Source: Lachnospiraceae bacterium (lineage in GTDB: Bacteria; Bacillota_A; Clostridia; Lachnospirales; Lachnospiraceae). Taken from it: a stretch of DNA of 26,518 bases. The translations under genes were made by a program, and so were the position numbers. Positions 7,341-14,823 of this stretch are shown here, in pieces (the stretch's first letter is position 1; every line of letters begins with the position of its first letter). The stretch is taken from positions 1-26,518 of the forward strand of contig JAFRMI010000010.1 of NCBI GenBank assembly GCA_017430765.1, written 5' to 3'. The notes under the pieces were generated by a model. The model had not been told where the DNA came from, made no database searches, and was given only the letters and a program-made list of their open reading frames with translations.

Positions 7341-7396
7341 CATCAGCCGCTCCGGCTCCTCGCGGATCCTTCCCGGAAGCAGCCGGGCAGCTGATG
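7341..7396. repeat. Nested inverted repeat downstream of the NHLP cassette
   Basis: CATCAGC (7341-7347) pairs with GCTGATG (7390-7396), and inside it CCGGCT (7352-7357) pairs with AGCCGG (7381-7386). It lies between the second ABC gene and the EEP gene. No T-run follows on the minus strand, so it may slow or partly stop read-through, or protect the RNA end, rather than be a classic terminator. Confidence 0.45.
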
Positions 7397-7403
7397 CATC
7401 CCT

Positions 7404-7432
7404 TTATTACCCATACAGATATTCGATTGGAA
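7404..7432 (-). promoter_or_regulatory. Weak candidate promoter for the EEP-family gene
   Basis: The minus strand reads TTCCAA (7432-7427), 17 bases, then TAATAA (7409-7404). Both boxes are imperfect. It would place the start about 90 bases before the EEP start codon, with the nested inverted repeat in the leader. Confidence 0.3.
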
Positions 7433-7462
7433 ATGATGGTTTGTATCAGCCGCTCAGAAGAA

Positions 7463-9652
7463 TCATCCGGCGGTATCAAGCCTCTGCCGTTCCACCAGGT
7501 CCGCAAAATACCCGTTCTTCTCAATCAGTTCGTCATAGGTTCCGTCTTCGATAATTTTACCCCCGTCAAGCACAAGAATGCGGTCACAGTGCCGGATGGT
7601 ACTGAGCCTGTGCGCAATGACAATCCGGGTGCATCCCATGGCATCCAGCGCTTCTGAGACCTGCCTTTGGGTCCTGTTGTCGAGGGCAGAGGTCGCCTCG
7701 TCAAAGAACAGGATGTTCGGCTTTGGCGCAATGGCGCGGGCGATCATGATGCGCTGCTTCTGTCCGCCGGAGATACTGCCGCTGCCCTCAGTGATGATCG
7801 TGTGCATGCCCATCGGCATCGCGCGGATGTCATCGGCGATACCGGCTTTCTCCGCCGCTTCCCACGCGTCATTAAGTGTAAGGAGCGGTGCCGAGATCAC
7901 GATATTCGAGTAGATATCACCCTGAAACAGCCCGCCGGACTGCATAACGGTGCCGATCTTCTTTCGAAGCGAGGGAAGATCGAGTGTGTTGATATCTCTC
8001 CCGTCATAATAGACAGCTCCCTTTTCGGGCTTTTCGAACCCGAGGAGGAGACGCATGAGAGTGGACTTTCCGCATCCGGTTTTTCCTACGATCGCAACAT
8101 ATTCTCCGGCCCGGACCTTGAGAGACAGGTCATTAAGAATATAGGGCGTCTCTTTGCTGTAACGGAAGAATATGTGTTCCAGCTCAATGTTTCCGCTCAG
8201 TTTTGTGACGATTTCCCTTCCTTCCGATGTCTCCGGAACCGTCTTTAAGAACGGCTCCGCCATCTCCAGGATCGGTTTGATCTGCGCCACGGAAAGTGCC
8301 GTTCCGGACAGGGTCATAAATGCACCCATAACCATGCCGTACGCCGCCGTAAATGCGAAATAGGACGACTGGTCCACCTGTGCTTTAACGGCAAGATAGT
8401 AAAGAACAATCGTCGACACCAGATTGATGGCGGTGGAGATGACGCCGTTGATTTTGATAAACAGCGGCGGGTTGTAAGTCAGCTCGGCACCTTCCGAGTA
8501 GAGATTCAGCCATTTGGCAAAGATCCGCTTCTCCGCGCCTGCCAGCTTGATCTTCTGGACACCGGTGATCATGGAATAGCTCATGCCGGACTCTTTTGCC
8601 GCAATCTGCATCTGCTTCTTGTTGATACCGATCTGGACGTAAGCGGAGACGATGGAAAATCCCACTGTCAGCAAAATGATCAGAAGAGACGGCACCACGA
8701 GAACCGGCGCGAAATGAAAGATCTCTTCGACGTACACGAGCGAAGTCACGGAAGAGAGGCCTGTCGTCATCACCATGCCGAAAAGAAGAGAGCAAAGCTG
8801 GTTCACCGACATGGAGCGGCTTTTCAATTCCCCCGCGCTGTACTGACGGAAAAAACTCGCCGGAAGAGAGATCAGCCGCATCATCATGGATGACTGCACG
8901 CCGAGAGAGGTTTTGATCTCGAGCCGCTTCGAGATCAGACCGCTCACGCTTGTTAACAGCTGTGTGGACAGCGAGACACAGACAATACAGATCGCGATCC
9001 CGATCAGGGCATCAGTTCGTCCGCTGGCCAGAACAGGTCCCGTGAGTGCCTTGGTGATCCGCGGCATCAGAAGACCGATCAGCGAACAGACCGCCGTGGC
9101 AGCGACAAGAAGGATGACATCGCTGGAAGAAAGGCAGCGCTTCAGATAGAGCATAAGATCGGGAATTCCCAGCTCTTTTTGGGGCAGCGGACGATAGAAA
9201 CAGACGGCTTCATTGTCAAATAGTGCGGCGTGCTTTGCAGTCAGCTTTGTCCTCTTCCCCGTCTCCGGATCTTTGAAATAATACCCGCTGATCTTTCCGG
9301 GAAGAAGCGGTGTCGCTATACTGCTTTCTTTGGTGAATGCGAGAATCGGACCGTAGGCATCTTTATACCATCCTTCCGTGAGCTCCACCGTGCGGCGCAT
9401 GAGGCCGTGCGGACGAAGGCAGTAATCCAGCTGATCCTCGCAGTCCCGGATGTGATCCGGCAGCTCTGCGGTCTGATAATGGTAGTATTTTAATATCTCG
9501 TCAATTGCGTTCTTTGTTATAATCCGTTCTTCGCTGATTCGCGCAGCGCCTTTCCGGCCCAGGACGACACCGGCGACTTTTAAGAAGGATTCCTCGAGGA
9601 GCAGCTGGTCGGCCCGGCGCCGCTCTTCGATCTGATTTTCAAACCAGCTCAC
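7463..9652 (-). CDS. NHLP-type peptide export ABC transporter, second permease/ATPase subunit
   Basis: A half-transporter of the NHLM/NHLP bacteriocin export family, 729 residues. Residues 1 to about 165 form a soluble domain without the catalytic Cys of peptidase C39, as expected for the second ABC of these pairs. A six-helix exporter membrane domain follows. The ATPase has Walker A GKTGCGKST (about 523-531), signature SGGQKQR (about 629), Walker B ILFFDEATSALD and the switch His in IAHRLST. The start is GTG at 9652, preceded by AGGAGG at 6-base spacing. It begins 14 bases after the C39-ABC gene, so the two are almost certainly co-translated and form a heterodimer. Confidence 0.92.
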   Translation of the reverse strand: MSWFENQIEERRRADQLLLEESFLKVAGVVLGRKGAARISEERIITKNAIDEILKYYHYQTAELPDHIRDCEDQLDYCLRPHGLMRRTVELTEGWYKDAYGPILAFTKESSIATPLLPGKISGYYFKDPETGKRTKLTAKHAALFDNEAVCFYRPLPQKELGIPDLMLYLKRCLSSSDVILLVAATAVCSLIGLLMPRITKALTGPVLASGRTDALIGIAICIVCVSLSTQLLTSVSGLISKRLEIKTSLGVQSSMMMRLISLPASFFRQYSAGELKSRSMSVNQLCSLLFGMVMTTGLSSVTSLVYVEEIFHFAPVLVVPSLLIILLTVGFSIVSAYVQIGINKKQMQIAAKESGMSYSMITGVQKIKLAGAEKRIFAKWLNLYSEGAELTYNPPLFIKINGVISTAINLVSTIVLYYLAVKAQVDQSSYFAFTAAYGMVMGAFMTLSGTALSVAQIKPILEMAEPFLKTVPETSEGREIVTKLSGNIELEHIFFRYSKETPYILNDLSLKVRAGEYVAIVGKTGCGKSTLMRLLLGFEKPEKGAVYYDGRDINTLDLPSLRKKIGTVMQSGGLFQGDIYSNIVISAPLLTLNDAWEAAEKAGIADDIRAMPMGMHTIITEGSGSISGGQKQRIMIARAIAPKPNILFFDEATSALDNRTQRQVSEALDAMGCTRIVIAHRLSTIRHCDRILVLDGGKIIEDGTYDELIEKNGYFADLVERQRLDTAG

Positions 9653-9666
9653 AGCTCTCCTCCTTT

Positions 9667-11874
9667 CTACTCATTGGCTACCAGGTCGGCATAGGAGCCT
9701 CCAAGGCGCATCAGTTCCTCATGGGTTCCTCTCTCAATCACTTTTCCGTGCTCAAGAACGATGATTTCGTCGCAGTCGCGTACGGTGGAGAGGCGGTGTG
9801 CGATGACAATGCAGGTGATGCCGCGGTCCTTAATGGCATTTACGACCTCGCCTTCGGTCCGCGCGTCCAGGGCGCTTGTCGCCTCATCGAGAATGATGAT
9901 GGTCGGATCTTGGGCAAGCACCCGCGCGATTTCCAGTCTCTGCCGCTGCCCGCCGGAGAGATCCCGCCCTCCGGACGTCAGTTTGTGCTGGTACCCGCCG
10001 GGGAGTTTTATGATATCCTCATGGAGGTTCGCGTCTCTGGCGGCGAGAATCATCTCAAAGTCCTGTATGGAATCGTCCCACATCTTGATGTTATTGGCGA
10101 TGGTGTCCTCAAAGAGAATGATATCCTGGTCGACGACGGCCAGCGATCCCACCATCACCTCGCGAGGATATGCGGTCCGCGGCTTTCCGTCAAACAGAAT
10201 CTCCCCGCTCCAGGGTTTATAGAGACCCGAGACGAGGCGCGAGATAGTGGATTTGCCGCAGCCGGACGCCCCGACAAGGGCAATTCGGTCGCCGGTTTTC
10301 ATGGACAGGGAGAAATCCTCAATCAGGGGCTTCTCCAGCCGGGAATATCCGAACGTGATGTTTTTCAGTTCGACATTACCGCGCAGTTTCGCGAGATCTT
10401 TTACCTCCGGATCCGGGTTGTCGAGGACATATTCATCATCAGGATACTCCATGACGTCGTCGATGCGCTCCATCTGCGTGCGCATCTCCTGAATCGTCTG
10501 TCCGGCGCTGATCAGCGTCTGCGCGGGGGACATGAAGGAACTTAAAAATCCCTGGAACATCAGTACGGCGCCGAGGCTGAACTTTCCCTGCATCGTCAGG
10601 AAGATTCCCAGGATCAGAACGGCGTAGTTCGCCATCTGCGCTAGGAAGGAAGGAATCATTCCGAGAAACTGATTGGTTTTTGCTGCTTTCACGGACTGCA
10701 CATTGAGGGATGCCTGGTAACCGGCCCACTTCTGGAAAAAGCCGTTTTCCGCGCCGCTGGCCTTAATGGTTTCAATCATCTCGATGCCGGAAACAGTCGT
10801 GGATTCCAGCTTGCCGGCGTCCCGCATCTCAACGCGGGAGATATTGATCCGCTTTTCGGCGATCACGCGGGACAGAATAATATTAAAGAGAAGAGTGACC
10901 AGTCCGATCGCGGTCAGGAGAGGACTCTGCCGCAGCATCAGTCCCAGATAGAACACCATCATTACGGTATTGAGAAGGATCGGGGCAAAAGTATTCACCA
11001 GGATGCCTGCGATGGAAGCATTCATGCCGGATCTTGACTGAATGTCACCCGCGAGTCTCTGGGAGAAAAACTCCATCGGCATCCGAAGTACCTTCCACAT
11101 ATACGATGTGCTTCCGATGACGGCCATCTTTCCGTTGATCTTCAGGGAATAAATCGTCTGGGCTAAAGACACGACGATCTCCGCCGCGGCGAGCACAAAC
11201 ATGATGGCAATAAACGGGTTCAGCCAGCTGCTGTTGATCCCGGTGAGAAGGCGGTCCATGAAGATTCTGGAGGTGACGGAATTGGCGATGCCGAAGAGGT
11301 AGGATACCGCCGTTGTGAGCATGACAAATACGACCGCCGCCCCTGTGCCGACAAGACGTTTTCTGGCGAACTCCAGGGTGCTCCGGCGGCTTCCGCTCGG
11401 TTCAAATCTTTCAGAGGGAACCGGGATGAGCGTGACGCCTGTAAAGGCCCTGTCAAATTCATCCCAGGATACCTTGATGCTGCCTCTCGCCGGGTCATTG
11501 AGATAGACCCATTTCCCCTTGAATCCGTCAAGGACCACAAAATGGTTCATGTTCCAGTGGATAATGCAGGGAAAACGTCCCTGCTCCACCAGCGCCTCCG
11601 GGCTTGCGCGGTAAGCCTCCACGTCAAACCCGTAATGTTCCGCCGCGCGGTAGATGTTGTTCGCTTTGGATCCGTCTCTCGAGACGCCGCAGTCCAGACG
11701 GACCTGTTCGAGCGGTACCCACTTGCCGTAGTATGCCATCACCATGGCCAAAGCCGCGGCACCGCATTCCAGTGCCTCAAGCTGCATGATGACAGGGACT
11801 TTGGCCACCCCTTTTGTCAGAGTGGGCTTAACGGCTCTGCTTTTTTGTTTTGCTGGGTCGGTTTTGGGATTCAT
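9667..11874 (-). CDS. NHLP-type C39 peptidase/permease/ATPase exporter
   Basis: A leader-peptidase ABC exporter of 735 residues that cleaves double-glycine-type leaders while exporting the peptide. The N-terminal C39 domain has Gln31, catalytic Cys37 in LEALECGAAAL, His111 in MNHFVVLDG and Asp127 in LNDP, so the protease looks active. The membrane domain follows (about 165-450). The ATPase has ALVGASGCGKST, LSGGQRQRLEIARVL and a TIIILDEATSALD Walker B. The start at 11874 lies 6 bases after the HlyD-like stop, with AGGTGA overlapping that stop codon. It is the middle gene of a tight three-gene operon. The peptide substrate is not encoded in this window. Confidence 0.95.
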   Translation of the reverse strand: MNPKTDPAKQKSRAVKPTLTKGVAKVPVIMQLEALECGAAALAMVMAYYGKWVPLEQVRLDCGVSRDGSKANNIYRAAEHYGFDVEAYRASPEALVEQGRFPCIIHWNMNHFVVLDGFKGKWVYLNDPARGSIKVSWDEFDRAFTGVTLIPVPSERFEPSGSRRSTLEFARKRLVGTGAAVVFVMLTTAVSYLFGIANSVTSRIFMDRLLTGINSSWLNPFIAIMFVLAAAEIVVSLAQTIYSLKINGKMAVIGSTSYMWKVLRMPMEFFSQRLAGDIQSRSGMNASIAGILVNTFAPILLNTVMMVFYLGLMLRQSPLLTAIGLVTLLFNIILSRVIAEKRINISRVEMRDAGKLESTTVSGIEMIETIKASGAENGFFQKWAGYQASLNVQSVKAAKTNQFLGMIPSFLAQMANYAVLILGIFLTMQGKFSLGAVLMFQGFLSSFMSPAQTLISAGQTIQEMRTQMERIDDVMEYPDDEYVLDNPDPEVKDLAKLRGNVELKNITFGYSRLEKPLIEDFSLSMKTGDRIALVGASGCGKSTISRLVSGLYKPWSGEILFDGKPRTAYPREVMVGSLAVVDQDIILFEDTIANNIKMWDDSIQDFEMILAARDANLHEDIIKLPGGYQHKLTSGGRDLSGGQRQRLEIARVLAQDPTIIILDEATSALDARTEGEVVNAIKDRGITCIVIAHRLSTVRDCDEIIVLEHGKVIERGTHEELMRLGGSYADLVANE

Positions 11875-11880
11875 GCCGCA

Positions 11881-12303
11881 TCACCTGCTTTCGAGAAGGA
11901 AGCTGATCGGATGGATCCTCTCTGTGATCACTTCCGCATTATACGTGCCGTCCGGCAGCGCGACATCTGCCTGTGCGACGATTCTGCCATACTCATCCTC
12001 TCCGACAGAAGAAATAGTATATTCTTTGGAATCAATGCGGACAGGCATCCCCTCTTTAATTGCATCTCCGCCTGATGACAGAATCTGTGCGGAGGAATTG
12101 GACACGACAGCCTTGGCGGCTGCTTTTGTCTCCAAAGTGCCCACCGCAGACCAGACAAGCATCCCTGAAAGAAGCAGGATCACGGCGGCGAGAACTGCCC
12201 ACACGCCGGGATTCGTCACACGGAGATAATCCGTCAGCTGGTCTGGGGAGGAGATCCGGTCTAATGTCTTTTGTCTGAAGATCGTCTGTTCCTGTTCAGC
12301 CAT
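11881..12303 (-). CDS. Short HlyD-like NHLP secretion protein
   Basis: A 140-residue membrane protein. The N-terminal IFRQKTLDRISSPDQLTDYL followed by a VTNPGVW turn resembles the start of NHLM-system HlyD proteins, and one membrane helix lies at about 34-56. After the helix there is only about 85 residues of beta-rich, barrel-sandwich-like sequence. The long coiled-coil hairpin of ordinary membrane-fusion proteins is absent, so this is either a reduced adaptor or a truncated one. The start at 12303 is chosen for AGGAAGG 7 bases upstream; an in-frame ATG 27 bases earlier is less likely. It is the first gene of the export operon and is divergent from the GNAT gene. Confidence 0.8.
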   Translation of the reverse strand: MAEQEQTIFRQKTLDRISSPDQLTDYLRVTNPGVWAVLAAVILLLSGMLVWSAVGTLETKAAAKAVVSNSSAQILSSGGDAIKEGMPVRIDSKEYTISSVGEDEYGRIVAQADVALPDGTYNAEVITERIHPISFLLESR

Positions 12304-12379
12304 TTGTGCACCTTCCTGTTCTTCTGTCAAAAACAGTTCTTTTTAAATACCGGTGTTTTAAGTGCCCGGCATCTGTAGT

Positions 12380-12385
12380 ATTATA
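12380..12385 (-). promoter_or_regulatory. Candidate -10 box of the NHLP export operon
   Basis: The minus strand reads a perfect TATAAT here, about 77 bases before the HlyD-like start codon. No good -35 is present at standard spacing (TTCCAA lies 15 bases upstream). On the plus strand the same bases overlap TATTAT/TATAAC, which could serve the GNAT gene, so this may be a shared divergent promoter region. Confidence 0.5.
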
Positions 12386-12405
12386 ACATGGAATTACAAG
12401 TTGGA

Positions 12406-12424
12406 ACTGCCAAATTGCGGCAGT
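12406..12424 (+). repeat. Small hairpin in the GNAT gene leader
   Basis: ACTGCC (12406-12411) pairs with GGCAGT (12419-12424) around a 7-nt loop, ending just before the AGGAGG ribosome binding site. It could affect initiation, or it could be an operator half of the divergent region. Confidence 0.35.
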
Positions 12425-12441
12425 AAGAAACAGGAGGAATC

Positions 12442-12966
12442 ATGGGAACAATCAGACGGGCAGAAGACAGAGATATACCCCGCATCCTGGAGCTGCTGAT
12501 TCAGGTAGAACATGTCCACCATCTGGGAAGACCGGATCTTTTCAAAGGTCCGGAGCCGGCGGTGAAATACACGGCAGAAGAACTCTCCGCGATTATTCAC
12601 AGCGAGCGGACGCCCGTGTTTGTGTGGACGGATGCACAGGATGAAACAAGGGGCTATGCTTTCTGCGTGATACGGCAGGAAGAGAACAGCAGCTTTCTGA
12701 CTGATATAAAGACCCTTTATATTGACGACCTGTGTGTGGATGAAGCTTTCCGCGGAAGGCGGATCGGACGCGAAATATTTGATTATGTAAAAACCTTCGC
12801 CAAAGAGATCGGGTGCTACAACCTGACACTCAATGTCTGGAGCTGCAATCCCGGAGCAATCGCGTTCTATGAGACATGCGGCCTTATCCCGCAGAAAATC
12901 GGGATGGAGATGATCCTCCAGAAAAGGAGCTGCGCGGGGCGGAGCTGTATCTCAGTGGGGGATTGA
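12442..12966 (+). CDS. GNAT family N-acetyltransferase
   Basis: A 174-residue acetyl-CoA-dependent acetyltransferase, cytosolic. The core shows the TLYIDDLCVDEAFRGRRIG strand-loop-helix (motif A, acetyl-CoA pyrophosphate loop at RGRRIG), then NLTLNVWSCNPGAIAFYE and CGL, the typical C-terminal GNAT half. The N-terminus begins directly with IRRAEDRDIPRI, also typical. AGGAGG precedes the ATG at 12442. The substrate could be a small molecule or a protein N-terminus and is not indicated. It is divergent from the NHLP operon. The last 18 residues extend beyond the usual domain end, and the stop lies inside a strong hairpin. Confidence 0.92.
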   Translation: MGTIRRAEDRDIPRILELLIQVEHVHHLGRPDLFKGPEPAVKYTAEELSAIIHSERTPVFVWTDAQDETRGYAFCVIRQEENSSFLTDIKTLYIDDLCVDEAFRGRRIGREIFDYVKTFAKEIGCYNLTLNVWSCNPGAIAFYETCGLIPQKIGMEMILQKRSCAGRSCISVGD

Positions 12967-12980
12967 CACCCGCCACTGAG
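12951..12980. terminator. Strong hairpin at the GNAT stop codon, possible bidirectional terminator
   Basis: CTCAGTGG (12951-12958) pairs with CCACTGAG (12973-12980), extended inward by GGG/CCC with one bulge. It overlaps the GNAT stop and lies between convergent genes. Neither strand has a T-run after it, so the terminator role is plausible but not typical. Confidence 0.45.
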
Positions 12981-12992
12981 ACTGCCCTGAAA

Positions 12993-13013
12993 CCTGCCGC
13001 CTGCAGAGGCAGG
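12993..13013. repeat. Second hairpin between convergent genes
   Basis: CCTGCC (12993-12998) pairs with GGCAGG (13008-13013). With the preceding hairpin it fills the gap between the GNAT and PH-domain genes. No T-run. Confidence 0.4.
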
Positions 13014-13062
13014 GGCATCCATTACTGAGAAATATCATTGCATCAATGTCATTAGGAAATGA

Positions 13063-13527
13063 TCAATGATTATCATCATCGGGATCAAGATCGCCGCCCT
13101 CGAATTCGCCCATATGCTCCTCGTGATCAAATTCATCCGCGTCAAAGAGATGCGGGTCCGGCCCTCCGGTCATCATGTTCTCTCTCGCGTAAACACGGTT
13201 CTCTTTCCGGGAGACCTCGATCAGTTCGGAGAGCTTCTCCTTGACGTCGTGCGGATGCTTGACATTCCTGATGTCGAAATTCCGCATGGCCTGATCCGTG
13301 GAGTCCAGATGAATGGTCCCGGTCCCGATCAGTTTCTGCCAGAGATTGCGGGTCATCGTGAGCGATACAATACGGTAGAGACGGACTTCATCTTCCCGGG
13401 TGCTGAGTACGCCTTTTTCAACAAACAGGCGGTCTTTGCTCAGTCTGTATTTGGTGAAGGACCACGGCAGCCCGAGAAAATTGCGCTTGCGGTCTTTCCA
13501 CAGGTATTCGACCTTTGTTTTATCCAT
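13063..13527 (-). CDS. Bacterial PH-domain protein (bPH2/DUF304-like) with acidic tail
   Basis: A 154-residue protein without a membrane helix. Residues about 10-105 match the bacterial pleckstrin-homology-like fold: WSFTKYRLSKDRLFVEKGVLS, then RLYRIVSLTMTRNLWQKLIG, then GTIHLDSTD and IRNVKHPHDVKEKL. This is the pattern of YdbS/YvcR-type bPH domains. From about residue 120 the chain becomes a highly acidic Asp/Glu/His/Gly tail, which could bind metal or a basic partner. The start has AGGAGG about 10 bases upstream and a good promoter. The function of such soluble bPH proteins is unknown. It converges on the GNAT gene and is divergent from the peptide-importer operon. Confidence 0.82.
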   Translation of the reverse strand: MDKTKVEYLWKDRKRNFLGLPWSFTKYRLSKDRLFVEKGVLSTREDEVRLYRIVSLTMTRNLWQKLIGTGTIHLDSTDQAMRNFDIRNVKHPHDVKEKLSELIEVSRKENRVYARENMMTGGPDPHLFDADEFDHEEHMGEFEGGDLDPDDDNH

Positions 13528-13554
13528 AAGTATCTGTCCTCCTTTATCTTTACC

Positions 13555-13583
13555 ATCTTATCGCACTCGCGTATCTTCTGCAA
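13555..13583 (-). promoter_or_regulatory. Promoter of the PH-domain gene
   Basis: On the minus strand TTGCAG (13583-13578) and TAAGAT (13560-13555) are separated by exactly 17 bases. The transcript would begin about 20 bases before the start codon, leaving just the AGGAGG site in the leader. Confidence 0.65.
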
Positions 13584-13704
13584 TTAGAAACCTCTGACTT
13601 TTCTGTGAACCGGTCAGGTGCATTCCCGTCGCAGCACACTCGATTTGACGGCCTTTTTTTGTTCATTTTTTACACAAATCGGCGCTGTTTGTGGACAGGA
13701 ATCA

Positions 13705-13733
13705 TTGACATGCACGGATTTATCGATTAAAAT
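13705..13733 (+). promoter_or_regulatory. Promoter of the peptide-importer operon
   Basis: A perfect TTGACA (13705-13710) is followed 17 bases later by TAAAAT (13728-13733). It is the best promoter in the window and gives a leader of about 145 bases containing two hairpins before the first permease gene. Between this and the divergent PH promoter (13584-13704) I see no gene, only T-rich sequence. Confidence 0.82.
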
Positions 13734-13757
13734 CGCATATTGTACAGCGATTGCAGC

Positions 13758-13789
13758 GCGGCAATGACATCTGTGACCGTCATTGCCGC
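13758..13789 (+). promoter_or_regulatory. Perfect 11-bp leader hairpin (candidate attenuator)
   Basis: GCGGCAATGAC (13758-13768) pairs perfectly with GTCATTGCCGC (13779-13789) around a 10-nt loop and is followed by ATTTTG. It lies within the predicted leader of the peptide-importer operon, about 20 bases after the transcription start. It resembles an attenuator or a 5'-end stabilising hairpin. Confidence 0.6.
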
Positions 13790-13820
13790 ATTTTGTGCTG
13801 TATTGGCCATTTTTTTGTAC

Positions 13821-13851
13821 AGCCGGCTGCTGCACCGGAAGAAGGCCGGCT
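13821..13851 (+). repeat. Second leader hairpin of the peptide-importer operon
   Basis: AGCCGGC (13821-13827) pairs with GCCGGCT (13845-13851) around a 17-nt loop, ending about 20 bases before the permease ribosome binding site. A run of seven T residues lies between the two leader hairpins. Confidence 0.45.
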
Positions 13852-13883
13852 CTCCGTCAATAATTTCACGGGAAGGGAAGCAT

Positions 13884-14810
13884 ATGAACCCCAAGACACT
13901 CAAGTACATATTGAAGAGAATTGTTCTCGCAATCTTTACCGTGTGGGTTGTCATTACGGTGACATTTTTCATCATGCACGCGGTGCCGGGCGGCCCGTTC
14001 GTGGGTGAGAAAGCCGTCAGCCCCGCGGTACAGAAAGCAATGGAGGCCAAATTCGGTCTCGACAAACCGCTCATGGAGCAGTATCTCACCTACCTGACGG
14101 ACGTGATCCAGTTCAGATTCGGCCCGTCACTTAAGCAGCGCGGCCGGATGGTCATCGATATCATCGGGGACGGATTAAAGACATCCGCGAAACTCGGTGT
14201 GATCGCAGCTGTGTTCGCCCTGCTGATCGGCGTCGTGCTCGGCTCCGTCGCGGCTCTTCGGAGAAATACGGTACTGGACCGCCTGATCATGGTTCTGACC
14301 ACCGCGTTCGTCTCCATGCCCTCGTTCATCATGGGCTCCCTCATGCTGGTTCTCTTTGCGATCAAACTGCATATACTTCCCGCCAACGGGTCGACATCCG
14401 CAGGTCTTGTCCTGCCGGTCATCACGCTGATGCTGTCCCCGATGTCCTACATCACCCGTCTGACGCGCTCCTCCATGCTTGACGTTCTCGGGCAGGACTA
14501 TATCCGGACGGCCAGGGCAAAGGGCGTCTCGCGTATGAAAATTATCTTCGGACATGCGCTTAAGAATGCGCTTATCCCCGTCATCACGTATTTCGGGCCG
14601 ATGCTTGCGTACATTGTCACGGGCTCTCTCGTTGTCGAGCAGATCTTTGCCGTGCCGGGAATCGGGCGCGCGTTCGTCAGCTCGATCACAAACCGCGACT
14701 ACACACTCATCATGGGAACGACCATTGTCCTTGCGAGTTTCATCGTGATTATGAATCTCGTCAGCGACATCCTGTACAAGGTGGTCGATCCGCGCATCAA
14801 TCTCGAGTGA
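13884..14810 (+). CDS. Oligopeptide/dipeptide ABC transporter permease (DppB/OppB type)
   Basis: The first inner-membrane permease of a peptide importer, 308 residues with about six helices. The N-terminal YILKRIVLAIFTVWVVITVTF and VPGGPF segments, the LDKPLMEQYLTYL periplasm-facing region and the EAA-loop region DYIRTARAKGVSRMKIIFGHALKNA are characteristic of DppB. The start at 13884 has GGAAGGGAAG upstream. The frame is open for another 48 codons upstream, including a hydrophobic stretch, but there is no ribosome binding site and that region forms the leader hairpins. It heads a five-gene operon with the DppC-like gene 13 bases downstream. Confidence 0.95.
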   Translation: MNPKTLKYILKRIVLAIFTVWVVITVTFFIMHAVPGGPFVGEKAVSPAVQKAMEAKFGLDKPLMEQYLTYLTDVIQFRFGPSLKQRGRMVIDIIGDGLKTSAKLGVIAAVFALLIGVVLGSVAALRRNTVLDRLIMVLTTAFVSMPSFIMGSLMLVLFAIKLHILPANGSTSAGLVLPVITLMLSPMSYITRLTRSSMLDVLGQDYIRTARAKGVSRMKIIFGHALKNALIPVITYFGPMLAYIVTGSLVVEQIFAVPGIGRAFVSSITNRDYTLIMGTTIVLASFIVIMNLVSDILYKVVDPRINLE

Positions 14811-14823
14811 CCGGAGGATTTCT

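Noticed and set aside
12304..12441. Possible small NHLP precursor peptide gene upstream of the export operon
   Set aside because: I found no frame with a start, ribosome binding site and leader-like sequence. The region is a divergent promoter.
13740..13883. In-frame hydrophobic N-terminal extension of the first permease
   Set aside because: No ribosome binding site precedes its possible starts, the family N-terminus begins at 13884, and the region forms perfect RNA hairpins instead.
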